From: Cupriavidus basilensis
Lineage (GTDB): Bacteria > Pseudomonadota > Gammaproteobacteria > Burkholderiales > Burkholderiaceae
Length of the DNA: 64,000 bases
Direction of reading: 5' to 3'
Assembly: GCF_008801925.2 (NCBI RefSeq)
Contig: NZ_CP062803.1
Coordinates: 2,480,001-2,544,000, forward strand
The stretch's first letter is position 1. Every line of letters starts with the position of its first letter. A program made the translations under genes and the position numbers. Under the pieces are notes generated by a model that was not told the DNA's origin, did no database searches, and saw only the letters and a list, made by a program, of their open reading frames with translations. Below, one piece after another: positions 8,628-16,153 of this stretch.

Positions 8628-9050
8628 ATGCCACCCAACACCCCAGAGAATTGGGTACGCGCGCTACGCCACGCCGTTCGCGGCGGCACGCCGGATGCCT
8701 ATGGCGACCCCTTCAGCATGCAGCTGTACGTCCTGGACCCTCACGGCCAGCCAGTCCACACGCTGGACGGCAACGCGCATCATGAATTTCTGAGGGGCTG
8801 GTTCAAACGCTTCGTGCTGCGCACTGACCTTCCCGAGCAGGATGCCCGCGTCTGGACATGTTTCTGCCCATGGCCGGACAAGATGAACGACAAGCCAGTT
8901 TTTCTTACCCACCTGTCCGGGGGCGGCATCGACAAGATCTTCACCTCGGCGACGTGGCAAGATGCGCAGGACAAGCACCGGCGCGTCTCGGAGAAGGCGC
9001 GGCGGGTGCTGCCACTAACGCCCCTGCCAGGAGATGAGGATGTGCACTAA
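8628..9050 (+). CDS. Prophage protein of unknown function upstream of SRAP
   Basis: A 140-residue soluble protein (MPPNTPENWVRALRHAV...), rich in Trp, His and Asp, with a WTCFCPWPDKMNDKP segment in the middle. It begins 21 bases after the previous gene and its end overlaps the SRAP start by 11 bases, so it is part of the same operon. No domain is recognised. Confidence 0.6.
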   Translation: MPPNTPENWVRALRHAVRGGTPDAYGDPFSMQLYVLDPHGQPVHTLDGNAHHEFLRGWFKRFVLRTDLPEQDARVWTCFCPWPDKMNDKPVFLTHLSGGGIDKIFTSATWQDAQDKHRRVSEKARRVLPLTPLPGDEDVH

Positions 9051-9681
9051 CTATGCCCCGGTGCAGCGCCAGCTGCTGCGCGACGTCTTCGGCGTCGAGC
9101 CACCGCCCATCGACTATCCGCCTGAAACCTGGCCGGACTATGCCGCGCCGATAGTTGTGGCCGGCGCCGACGGCGCGCGCCAGGCCCTGGTGGGGACGTT
9201 CGGCATGGTGCCCAAGACGCGCATCCCGCCTGGCGTAGCCAAGTTTGACACCACCAACGCGCGATCGGAGACGGTCGGCGAGAAGCGGTCGTTCTCCGGG
9301 CCGTGGAAGAAGGGTCAGCTCTGCCTGGTGCCAGCCACCAGTTTCTACGAGCCGTTCTATGCGGAGGGGCAAGCAAAGTCGGTGCGCTGGCGGATCTGGC
9401 TGAAGGACGAACCTGAGTTCGCCATCGCCGGCCTGTGGCGGGATTGGCCAGATGGTGCCATCTCGTTCACCATGCTGACCATCAACTCGGACAAGCATCC
9501 GCTGATGAACCGCTTCCATGCCCCGGGCAAGGAAAAACGGATGATCGTCATCGTGCCGCGGGCGGAATGGGACGATTGGCTGACCTGCAGAGATCCTGAG
9601 CAGGCCCGAAGTCTCATGCAGCCCTACCCTGCCTCGAAGATGACAGCCGAGCCGGCGCCTCGCACGCCAGTGGGCAAGTAG
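9040..9681 (+). CDS. SRAP-family protein (YedK/HMCES-like), abasic-site DNA-protein crosslinker
   Basis: A 213-residue SOS-response-associated peptidase (SRAP, DUF159). Known members form a thiazolidine crosslink to abasic sites in single-stranded DNA through Cys2. With the start at 9040 the protein begins MCTNYAP, putting Cys at position 2; this ATG has GGAG six bases upstream, whereas ATG 9034 would bury the Cys. Other family residues are present: Asn73 in TTNARSET, Glu104 in LVPATSFYEP and His160 in NRFHAPGKEKRM, the last with a short insertion relative to E. coli YedK. It is the last gene of the SOS-type operon. A close homologue lies at 42819. Confidence 0.9.
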   Translation: MCTNYAPVQRQLLRDVFGVEPPPIDYPPETWPDYAAPIVVAGADGARQALVGTFGMVPKTRIPPGVAKFDTTNARSETVGEKRSFSGPWKKGQLCLVPATSFYEPFYAEGQAKSVRWRIWLKDEPEFAIAGLWRDWPDGAISFTMLTINSDKHPLMNRFHAPGKEKRMIVIVPRAEWDDWLTCRDPEQARSLMQPYPASKMTAEPAPRTPVGK

Positions 9682-9746
9682 CTCCATAGAAAGGGCGCCA
9701 CAACAAGAAAGCAACTCCTTCAACAGCACTCTCCCACTCATTACCC

Positions 9747-9766
9747 CGTCATTAGGCATAATGACG
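9747..9766. promoter_or_regulatory. Palindrome overlapping a -10-like element upstream of the 9790 gene
   Basis: CGTCATTA-GGCA-TAATGACG, a perfect 8-bp inverted repeat that includes CATAAT, 24 bases before the start of the next gene. It may be a repressor operator; no partner regulator is known. Confidence 0.35.
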
Positions 9767-9789
9767 AGCAATTCAAACAGGGGGATAAG

Positions 9790-11028
9790 ATGAGTGAGAC
9801 AGAGTTCGCCGGTCGCTTGACGGCTGCGAAAAGTGTTTGGGATGAAATGGCTCCCGGCCTGGGTGCGACAGCACTCGGGGGAAGCAATATGAACGTCCCA
9901 ACGGAACAAATTACGGACTGGTTCGAGACATTGATCGCGGCGGTTGCCTCCGTCGAGAAGTACCAAAAAGACCAGGTATTAATGTCGCTGCTGTGGCCCC
10001 CCATTACAAACTCGACGCAGCAAATAGAGTCTTATATGAGTACCGCCAAGTCCAATGGCATCTCATGGCTTTCTCAAACCACACCCACCATCGTCAGTCA
10101 CCTATGGGGACTGCGAAGCCAGCTACAATGGCTAATACCTACAGAGCAGGATGGATTTCCGCCATCACCAGCCATTGGAGAAACACTAGCAAAACGCCAC
10201 GAAATAGAAGAGGTCAGCAAATTAATACTAGGACAACAAAAGAAGATTCAAAAAATAGCATCTGATGCCGAGAAAATCACCAAGGAAATCCTCGACAGGT
10301 CTGAGTTAATCAGCAGCGCAGAAAGGACGTCAGCAACCGCACAAACAAATGCATTAGCAAGCGCGGCCGCAGCGGAAGCCGAGAAGCTGAAAGTCGATCA
10401 ATATGTAGCTTCCCTAAGTACCGCCTCAATCGCCCAAGAGAAGCTATTCAAGCAATTTGACGACAAGCGCTCCGACATTGAGGGCACACTAGAAGGAGCA
10501 AGCAAAATTGCTCTTGCGAAATCGTTCAAGGATCGCCGCGAGAGCCTAGATCGAACTCAGATTTTGTGGGCCGCACTGTTCTTGATCGGCATTACATTTC
10601 TTGTCCTCTCTGGCGCATTTATTTGGCACGACACAAAGACAAATTCAGTTGAATTTTCATCAGAAAAGACAGCGCTAATTGTTGGTCTTTCGAAATATCT
10701 ACTCCTAGCTCCATTCATCTGGCTCACGTGGTTTTCGGCGAAGCAATATGGACACATTCTAAGACTGACTGAAGACTACGCATTTAAGGAAGCTGCCGCC
10801 CATTCATTCGTCGGCTACAGAAATGAAATGGGCGACGACGGAGAAATGCTACAACTACTGCGAGAGTACGCGATCAAGAATTTCGGCGCCAACCCCGTGA
10901 GAGTTTTATCAAAAAATGAACCGGCCTCACCCATCAGCGAGATACTTGAAAAAGCGCTTGAGAAATTGCCGCCAGAAAAGATTCTTGATGCCTTTAAAGA
11001 CATACTATCGAGCACCAAAGGGAAATAG
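9790..11028 (+). CDS. A+T-rich prophage cargo: coiled-coil membrane protein of unknown function
   Basis: A 412-residue protein with a strong GGGGGAT ribosome site. The first ~120 residues are globular, residues ~130-230 form a Lys/Glu/Ala-rich coiled coil, and two hydrophobic segments follow (around ILWAALFLIGITFLVLSGAF and KYLLLAPFIWLTWF). The tail contains EDYAFKEAAAHSFVGYRNEMG, a pattern I associate with membrane effector or defence-type proteins; that link is from memory and uncertain. It is visibly poorer in G+C than its neighbours, stands alone with its own promoter region, and looks like a recently gained cargo gene. Confidence 0.75.
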   Translation: MSETEFAGRLTAAKSVWDEMAPGLGATALGGSNMNVPTEQITDWFETLIAAVASVEKYQKDQVLMSLLWPPITNSTQQIESYMSTAKSNGISWLSQTTPTIVSHLWGLRSQLQWLIPTEQDGFPPSPAIGETLAKRHEIEEVSKLILGQQKKIQKIASDAEKITKEILDRSELISSAERTSATAQTNALASAAAAEAEKLKVDQYVASLSTASIAQEKLFKQFDDKRSDIEGTLEGASKIALAKSFKDRRESLDRTQILWAALFLIGITFLVLSGAFIWHDTKTNSVEFSSEKTALIVGLSKYLLLAPFIWLTWFSAKQYGHILRLTEDYAFKEAAAHSFVGYRNEMGDDGEMLQLLREYAIKNFGANPVRVLSKNEPASPISEILEKALEKLPPEKILDAFKDILSSTKGK

Positions 11029-11181
11029 CAAAGCGATATATAGCTCGCTACCAACCAACATTATCTGCCCGCAGCTGGCCGCGAAGCCCCCTAGTCGCTA
11101 CAACATATCCAACAAAGGCACAAGAGGGGCTTCGACCGCCGGCCATTCTCACCCGATCCGACTTTCCAACCGAGCTGATCG

Positions 11182-11640
11182 CTAGAACAGTCCAACCGGC
11201 TCAGCCTGGCGATCCCAACTGTAGATGATCAGCTCGCGCCGCACAGCCGGCTTGTCGGCACCACCCACCTGGTACTCAATGTCGAGCGACTCCATCTGGA
11301 AATCGGCAAAGACGCGCCGGATCTCGGGGTGGTCGTTCAGGCTGACAATCTCCTTGCCCTTGAGCTCGCGCATCATGTCGGCCATGCGCTCGTACTGCGC
11401 GAGCGGAAAGCCGACGCCATAGCCCTCAGTTTCCTAATACGGCGGATCCAGGTAGAACAGCGTATGCGCGCGGTTGTAGCGTGCCATGCACACCGCCCAG
11501 TCCAACTGCTCGATGTAGGCAGTGTGTCCGGCGGCCGCCGGCGGTGCGCTAACACCGGCAGCGGTCGCCGTCTCGGGCGATGGCGTCGAGAGCTGCTGCA
11601 GCCTCTGGAGCAAGTTCGGCTCGCGCTTCACCATCTCCAC
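11182..11640 (-). pseudogene. Decayed phage DNA adenine methylase (Dam-like)
   Basis: Two frame-matched pieces form the C-terminal half of a phage D12-class adenine methyltransferase: one with the catalytic motif in HTLFYLDPPY, the next continuing ETEGYGVGFPLAQYERM to WDRQAEPVGLF. They are separated only by TAG at 11434-11436, where relatives usually have Trp (DPPYW). Two more in-frame stops lie upstream near 11680, and the N-terminal AdoMet-binding half is not recognisable in 11641-11936, which holds only frame fragments and an inverted repeat near 11895-11930. Confidence 0.75.
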
Positions 11641-11936
11641 CGGCAGCGCCGGGATCTGCGGTGGCGCCTATCAGGCCGGCGCGTGGTCCCGGGACTGGGT
11701 GAAGGTCAAGCGGGCAAGTGCCGCGCCGCTTGAGCGTTTCCTCAGTTCATCATTAAGAAGTCGACGCCGCGGATACTCCACGGTGCCGACGAGTGCCATA
11801 TCTGCTCTTAGGCATTGGTGGTGTGCCCTTGAGCCGCCCGAAAAAGGTCTCCAAACGATACAGCGACAATCCTTTGCGTGAAAACTACGGCGGCGCGGCC
11901 AACGCCTTGTTGGCGAGTCCGGCCGCCGGGTCAATT

Positions 11937-13136
11937 TTACTGCCCTACGAATCGTGGCTTTTTAATTCTGTATATATTATTAAAAAGATACGGCCCAATC
12001 TCGAAAGTCTTGTAATACTCCCACCCCGTAATCTGCCCAGTGAGCTCTTCCAAAAGCGCCCATGAAGTAAAATCCGGCCCTTGCGCCAACCAAACGCCGG
12101 TTCTGATGCAAGGATCACCTTCGTTGCTGTTTATCCAAAACAGATTTCCCTCGGATGTCACACTAATACCGGCACCGCTCCCTCCCCAGTAAGAAGCCTG
12201 GGTACACCCAGGTATGGTAGGAGAAGTCTTTCTGGAGTTCGGCCAAATCAATCCCTCTGTAGTGGAATTAAGTATTCCGGGTGAACCACTTAGATTGGCC
12301 TTATCGAATGCCATTACAACGGGCGGCGCAAATAATCCACTCGGATTCGATCCATCGCCTTCGAGAAGCACCCATCCTGGCAAGCCATTAACCTGAGGCG
12401 GGAATGCAAGGTCAATACCATATCGATTGCCTGATACACGTACAAACGACCCCCCGCTTCCCGAACTAGAAGAATGCCAGAGTCCTGCATCTGCATAGCC
12501 CCCATCGCCTATGCTTACCCAAATCGAGCTAATATTTGAGGGATCAGCACCAATGGCGTGTACATGCCGACCATTCGTTGCCAATACCTCCGACCATGAG
12601 GTTCCGCAGTTTGGAGAAGAATAGACATGCGCACCGACCCCAGGATTATTTGTATCTCCGTTGTAGTTTCCATAATAAAGATACAGCCCATTTGAAGCCA
12701 AACTATCGGGGCGACCCGTGGTATTTGCGGGAACATTTGGAACGGAAACGTCAGCCCAATTCGACCAAGCATTCAGCTGGTTTCTATATATCTTCCCATT
12801 ATTTGTTATTATGAACTGCATATTGCACTGAAACACCATCTGGATAACGCTCCCAGCGTTACCCAACGCCTGACTAGACGAAACCCCAGTATTAATCCAA
12901 GTATTTCCCTGGTCATTACTATACAAAAAATTATCGTACCCCGGCACCGTACCGCTCTGACCAAACTGAAGTCCATATACAACTCCATTATATACCCCGA
13001 TAACCTTGGCGCCCGCAAACGTTCTTTGATATGGATAAGATGGATTTAACTGCCCCGCCCCGCCCTGCGCATACGCGGCAGAGATCAAGGCAAACACCGC
13101 AAAAATACACGACAGAAATTCTTTTATTCTTTTCAT
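11937..13136 (-). CDS. Secreted BNR/Asp-box (sialidase-like propeller) protein, prophage cargo
   Basis: A 399-residue protein with a cleavable signal peptide (KRIKEFLSCIFAVFALI...SAAYAQ). The rest is beta-strand-rich, with many Gly/Asn/Ser/Trp residues. Asp-box-like turns are visible (YSNDQGNTWIN; VYSSPNCGTSWSEV), which point to a beta-propeller as in sialidases and photosynthesis-factor-like proteins. Catalytic residues of sialidases cannot be assigned. ATG 13136 is preferred: it overlaps the preceding stop as ATGA and has GAGGG seven bases upstream. A+T content is clearly higher than in the phage genes. It probably acts outside the cytoplasm, as lysogenic-conversion cargo. Confidence 0.75.
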   Translation of the reverse strand: MKRIKEFLSCIFAVFALISAAYAQGGAGQLNPSYPYQRTFAGAKVIGVYNGVVYGLQFGQSGTVPGYDNFLYSNDQGNTWINTGVSSSQALGNAGSVIQMVFQCNMQFIITNNGKIYRNQLNAWSNWADVSVPNVPANTTGRPDSLASNGLYLYYGNYNGDTNNPGVGAHVYSSPNCGTSWSEVLATNGRHVHAIGADPSNISSIWVSIGDGGYADAGLWHSSSSGSGGSFVRVSGNRYGIDLAFPPQVNGLPGWVLLEGDGSNPSGLFAPPVVMAFDKANLSGSPGILNSTTEGLIWPNSRKTSPTIPGCTQASYWGGSGAGISVTSEGNLFWINSNEGDPCIRTGVWLAQGPDFTSWALLEELTGQITGWEYYKTFEIGPYLFNNIYRIKKPRFVGQ

Positions 13137-13348
13137 TTCCATTCCCTCTGTGGTTGCTCTGGAAAAATTGAAGGCCCCACCAAGACATATCCAACATCAC
13201 AAGCAACTCGCATCGCAAAGTCTGCGTTGCCAACCGAGTCTATTCCATTTTTAAAGTTCTCACCCCGTTGATTGGAGACGCGGAGCTGCGAGTCATAACG
13301 GCCAGCCGCCACAGCCGCATCCAGCCTGACCTCATACCCAACGCGCAC
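13133..13348 (-). CDS. Small protein upstream of the secreted propeller gene (start uncertain)
   Basis: An open frame whose stop overlaps the next gene as ATGA, suggesting coupling. From a possible GTG at 13348 it would encode 71 residues (VRVGYEVRLDAAVAAG... to ...EQPQREWK). Its beginning resembles the end of the Rz1 protein nearby (AGYEVRLKAAVEA), so it may descend from a duplicated Rz1 tail. The open frame reaches 13453. No family is recognised. Confidence 0.35.
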   Translation of the reverse strand: MRVGYEVRLDAAVAAGRYDSQLRVSNQRGENFKNGIDSVGNADFAMRVACDVGYVLVGPSIFPEQPQREWK

Positions 13349-13450
13349 TTTCTCGTGCTGGCGGGATAAATTTAAGGAAATTTTTACAGACAAGGCGCTA
13401 GGATTTCGACTCAGGGCGAGGCTCCTACCTGGCCCTTTTGCGACCCTCGC

Positions 13451-13480
13451 CACCGCCCCGCATGTGGGCGGTGTTTTTTT
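13451..13480 (+). terminator. Hairpin with T-run, plus orientation
   Basis: CACCGCCC/GGGCGGTG stem followed by seven T on the plus strand, overlapping the Rz1 stop. No plus-strand gene ends here, so its use is unclear; it may be a relic. Confidence 0.5.
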
Positions 13481-13736
13481 ATTGGCATGCCTCCACGGCT
13501 GCCTTCAACCGGACCTCATACCCGGCACGCAGCGCCAGCTCCACCAGCACCGCCCGGAAAAACTCAAAGTCGCTGGCCGTCTCCGGCACCTTCGCCAGCG
13601 GCCAGTTCGGCTCGGGGATCTTCGCCGTCTTGCACGGCACGGCCACCGGCACCCTCACCTCCACCGGCTTCTCGATCACCTGCGGCGCGGCGGCGCAGCC
13701 GGCCAGCACCAGGCACAACATCAGCGCGCGGATCAT
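13479..13736 (-). CDS. Rz1-like outer-membrane spanin lipoprotein
   Basis: An 85-residue protein with a lipoprotein signal (MIRALMLCLVLAGC; lipobox LAGC) followed by a Pro/Val-rich stretch (IEKPVEVRVPVAVPC), as in o-spanins. Its start overlaps the Rz stop by four bases (ATGA). Together with Rz it would fuse inner and outer membranes in the last step of host lysis. Confidence 0.8.
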   Translation of the reverse strand: MIRALMLCLVLAGCAAAPQVIEKPVEVRVPVAVPCKTAKIPEPNWPLAKVPETASDFEFFRAVLVELALRAGYEVRLKAAVEACQ

Positions 13737-14152
13737 GGGCGCTCCTTCACGAAAGTCTGGCGCAGCCCGTGCAGCGATGCGCACTGGTTGGCGCCGGGCG
13801 CCTGCGCCTGGATCTTGCCGGCCAGCAGCGTGTACTTGGACTGGGTCGCCTGCGCTTCGGCGTCGGCCTTCGCGGCCTGGTACTGGCGGATCTTGGCCTG
13901 CGCTTCTAGGCCGGCCACCGCGGCGTTCTGCGTCGAAACGGATGCCGCTAGCGCCTGGTTATCGCTCTTGGCCTTGGCCAGGTCGGCCCGGGCCTTCACC
14001 AGCTCCGCGCGCGCCGAGTCGCGCTCGCCGCGATAGACCCAGACCGAGCCGCCGGCCAGTGCCAGCACGACCAGCACCGCGGCGAAGAAGATCCGTTCGG
14101 GCGTGGCGAAGACGGCTTTGGTAGCCGTCCCAATGGCTTCAAGAATCAGCAT
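13733..14152 (-). CDS. Rz-like inner-membrane spanin
   Basis: A 139-residue protein with one N-terminal membrane segment (IFFAAVLVVLALAGGSVWVY) and a long periplasmic coiled coil rich in Ala/Lys/Gln, the standard i-spanin plan. It overlaps the HNH-type gene upstream by 14 bases and Rz1 downstream by four. Confidence 0.8.
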   Translation of the reverse strand: MLILEAIGTATKAVFATPERIFFAAVLVVLALAGGSVWVYRGERDSARAELVKARADLAKAKSDNQALAASVSTQNAAVAGLEAQAKIRQYQAAKADAEAQATQSKYTLLAGKIQAQAPGANQCASLHGLRQTFVKERP

Positions 14153-14630
14153 GGTGAATCACCTCCATGGGCGTGAATTGGTAGCCTTCCCTGGCGTACT
14201 TCTGGGCGATCCAGAGCGGGAACGGCATGTCGTGGATGCCTTCGTCCTTGCCGGTGTGGTGGGCCTTGCAGAGCAGCAGGCCGTTGACCGTCATGTCGTC
14301 AACGAAGCTGTACGGGTTGGCCGGGTCGAAGTGGTCCCAGTCGAAGACGGCCGCGTGCGGCCCCAGCGCGCCGGCGCGCGCGAATGTGGCCACGCTGGCC
14401 CAGTCGATCATGTTCGCCAGCGAGCGCTCGATAGGATGGTGGTGGGCCTCGAGCGGATGGCCGCTCTCTTCTGCCGTCTCGCCGCAGATGAAGCAGCGGC
14501 CGCCCTCGCGCTCGATCAACGCCTTCTTGGAATGCAGGAACAGGGGCGTCGTGGTGCGCGCCTCGTGCCCGGGCAGAAGCACGTCGACCGCCAGGGTCTC
14601 TTTCTCTTCGTGGGTATCGGTGACAGCCAT
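14139..14630 (-). CDS. HNH-like zinc protein of the lysis cluster
   Basis: A 163-residue protein with Cys/His pairs arranged like an HNH/McrA-type fold: GRCFICGE, then LEAHHHPIER, then LLLCKAHHTGKDEG. It could be a phage HNH endonuclease or a non-catalytic relative. The start MAVTDTHEEK follows the terminator at 14647-14669, so it may have its own promoter or depend on read-through from the endolysin gene. Confidence 0.65.
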   Translation of the reverse strand: MAVTDTHEEKETLAVDVLLPGHEARTTTPLFLHSKKALIEREGGRCFICGETAEESGHPLEAHHHPIERSLANMIDWASVATFARAGALGPHAAVFDWDHFDPANPYSFVDDMTVNGLLLCKAHHTGKDEGIHDMPFPLWIAQKYAREGYQFTPMEVIHHADS

Positions 14631-14646
14631 AAGGGCCTCAGAATGC

Positions 14647-14669
14647 AAAAAACCGCCCGAAGGCGGCTG
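14647..14669 (-). terminator. Terminator after the endolysin gene
   Basis: CCGCC/GGCGG stem with TTCG-type loop and TTTTTT on the minus strand, about 50 bases after the endolysin stop. Confidence 0.7.
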
Positions 14670-14716
14670 GAATGAGAAAAATGCTGGATGTCTGGGGAAA
14701 AACTGCGACGGGGAGA

Positions 14717-15262
14717 CTAGGCGCCCAGCACGGCCTTGGCCTTCGCCCAGAAGGCGCGCCGCTCGGCAATGCCATTGATCCCACCGTTGATGGCCCGCGT
14801 CAGCCCCACGAAGTCGCCCGCATCGGCAAAGCGGTTCAGGTTGTGGGTGTGCCAGTACCAGCCGGCAGACGCCGCCGCGTGCACGGGCAGCTCGAGCAGC
14901 TCGGGCTGCGTCAGCAGGTCCAGGTGCAGGCCGAAGCCGCACAGCAGGTAGTTCTTCCGCCCGGTGACCTGGATCAGGCCGCGCCCCATGAACCGCTTGC
15001 CGTCGCCGGGCTCGACGTTGCCCAGATCCGCCCTGCCCTCGTACCGGCGCTGCGTAGGCGTCGGCCCCCAGATCTCGCGCAGCAGGCGCAACTGCCCGGA
15101 CTCGTGCGCAACCTGGGCGAGGAACGCAGCCGCGCGCGTGGACGTGTTGACCTCGAACTGCAGCATCGCGGCGGCCAGCGGCGCAGCGAACGCGTCGGCG
15201 CGCGCGCCGGCCAGCGGCATGATGGCGCGCAACTGCGCAGCGGTAACCAGTGCATCAGCCAT
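14717..15262 (-). CDS. Endolysin, glycoside hydrolase family 19-like
   Basis: A 181-residue muralytic enzyme. The GH19/lysozyme signatures are visible: the first catalytic Glu in AFLAQVAHESGQL, then GRGLIQVTGRKNY, and INGGINGIAERRAFW near the end. It has no signal peptide, so it depends on the holin encoded immediately upstream, with which it overlaps by eight bases. Confidence 0.9.
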   Translation of the reverse strand: MADALVTAAQLRAIMPLAGARADAFAAPLAAAMLQFEVNTSTRAAAFLAQVAHESGQLRLLREIWGPTPTQRRYEGRADLGNVEPGDGKRFMGRGLIQVTGRKNYLLCGFGLHLDLLTQPELLELPVHAAASAGWYWHTHNLNRFADAGDFVGLTRAINGGINGIAERRAFWAKAKAVLGA

Positions 15263-15665
15263 GATTGCCCCTCGTCACCGCATCGCGCACTTCCCCCGCC
15301 ACCTCGGCCAGGTCCTTGTCGCGCCGGCGCTCGATGAAGTTGAACAGCCAGCGCACGATAGCCCAGCCCGGCAGGCCGCAGGCGAATACAACGCCGAACA
15401 GCGCCACCAGGCCGATGTAGTCGTGCGTCCAGGCCTGCAGCCCGAACTTCTGCACGACGGCCGCGCCGCCGGCCACGCTGGAAACGACGGTAGAGATCAG
15501 CCCTACCGCCCACTCTCTTGGGCTTCGTGGAGTCATCATCATCATCACTACGAGGGCGGCGAGACCGGATGCGCCGGCGGCAACCGCCGCCGGGCCGCCG
15601 AAGGCTTTGAAGGCAGCAGCGCCCGCCGCGCCGGCTGCGGCACCGCCGCTGATTGGTTCGGACAT
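15255..15665 (-). CDS. Putative holin
   Basis: A 136-residue protein with three hydrophobic segments (the Ala/Gly-rich N-terminal third, VGLISTVVSSVAGGAAVV, and IGLVALFGVVFACGLPGWAI) and a charged C-terminal tail (IERRRDKDLAEVAGE...). Size, topology and location directly upstream of the endolysin fit a phage holin. The start MSEPISGG is chosen over the 26-codon upstream extension, which runs into the terminator hairpins. Confidence 0.75.
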   Translation of the reverse strand: MSEPISGGAAAGAAGAAAFKAFGGPAAVAAGASGLAALVVMMMMTPRSPREWAVGLISTVVSSVAGGAAVVQKFGLQAWTHDYIGLVALFGVVFACGLPGWAIVRWLFNFIERRRDKDLAEVAGEVRDAVTRGNHG

Positions 15666-15707
15666 TTGTGACCCCGGAAAAGAAAATGCCCACTCGGGGC
15701 GGGCATG

Positions 15708-15729
15708 AAAAAGCCACCCGGAGGTGGCC
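15708..15729 (-). terminator. Terminator between tail-fibre assembly gene and holin
   Basis: GGCCACC/GGGTGGC stem followed by TTTTT on the minus strand, 18 bases after the tail-fibre assembly stop. A second hairpin (GCCCGCC...GTGGGC) follows. Confidence 0.75.
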
Positions 15730-15746
15730 ATTGAAAGCATCATCGG

Positions 15747-16142
15747 TCAGGAAGGTGCCGACGGCCATGCGATCGCGCGGGGGAATCCAGGCTGCTCTGG
15801 CACGTCACGAAGTGCCTGGCGATATGCCGCGAACTTGGCCTTTGTCGCGGCAGGAACGTCCGGAAGCTGCGTCCAATCGGTGGCCGCCAGCAAGGCGTCG
15901 CGGCTCGCACGTGCGTTGGCAGCTATATCTGCATCACTCGGCCCGGGTCGATCAATGGCCACTGGGTGTCCGGAGGCGTTAGCATCAATGACCTTCCCGG
16001 CCGATTGCCCGGCCATGAGCGCCGCGTACTCTTCAGGCGCGACCTCCACCAGGTCGCCCGGCCATGTCCCGGCCGCCTCATAGGCATCCTGCAGATCCTC
16101 GGGATAGAAGCCGCCAGTGCTTTTCGAGTAGAAAGTTTTCAT
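15747..16142 (-). CDS. Tail fibre assembly protein-like
   Basis: A 131-residue protein beginning MKTFYSKSTGGFYPED, the typical opening of Tfa/DUF4376-type tail-fibre chaperones, with a C-terminal region carrying ATDWTQLPDVP and AAYRQALRDVP, both characteristic. It lies 11 bases downstream of the tail-fibre gene. Confidence 0.88.
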   Translation of the reverse strand: MKTFYSKSTGGFYPEDLQDAYEAAGTWPGDLVEVAPEEYAALMAGQSAGKVIDANASGHPVAIDRPGPSDADIAANARASRDALLAATDWTQLPDVPAATKAKFAAYRQALRDVPEQPGFPRAIAWPSAPS

Positions 16143-16153
16143 GGTCGTGCGCC

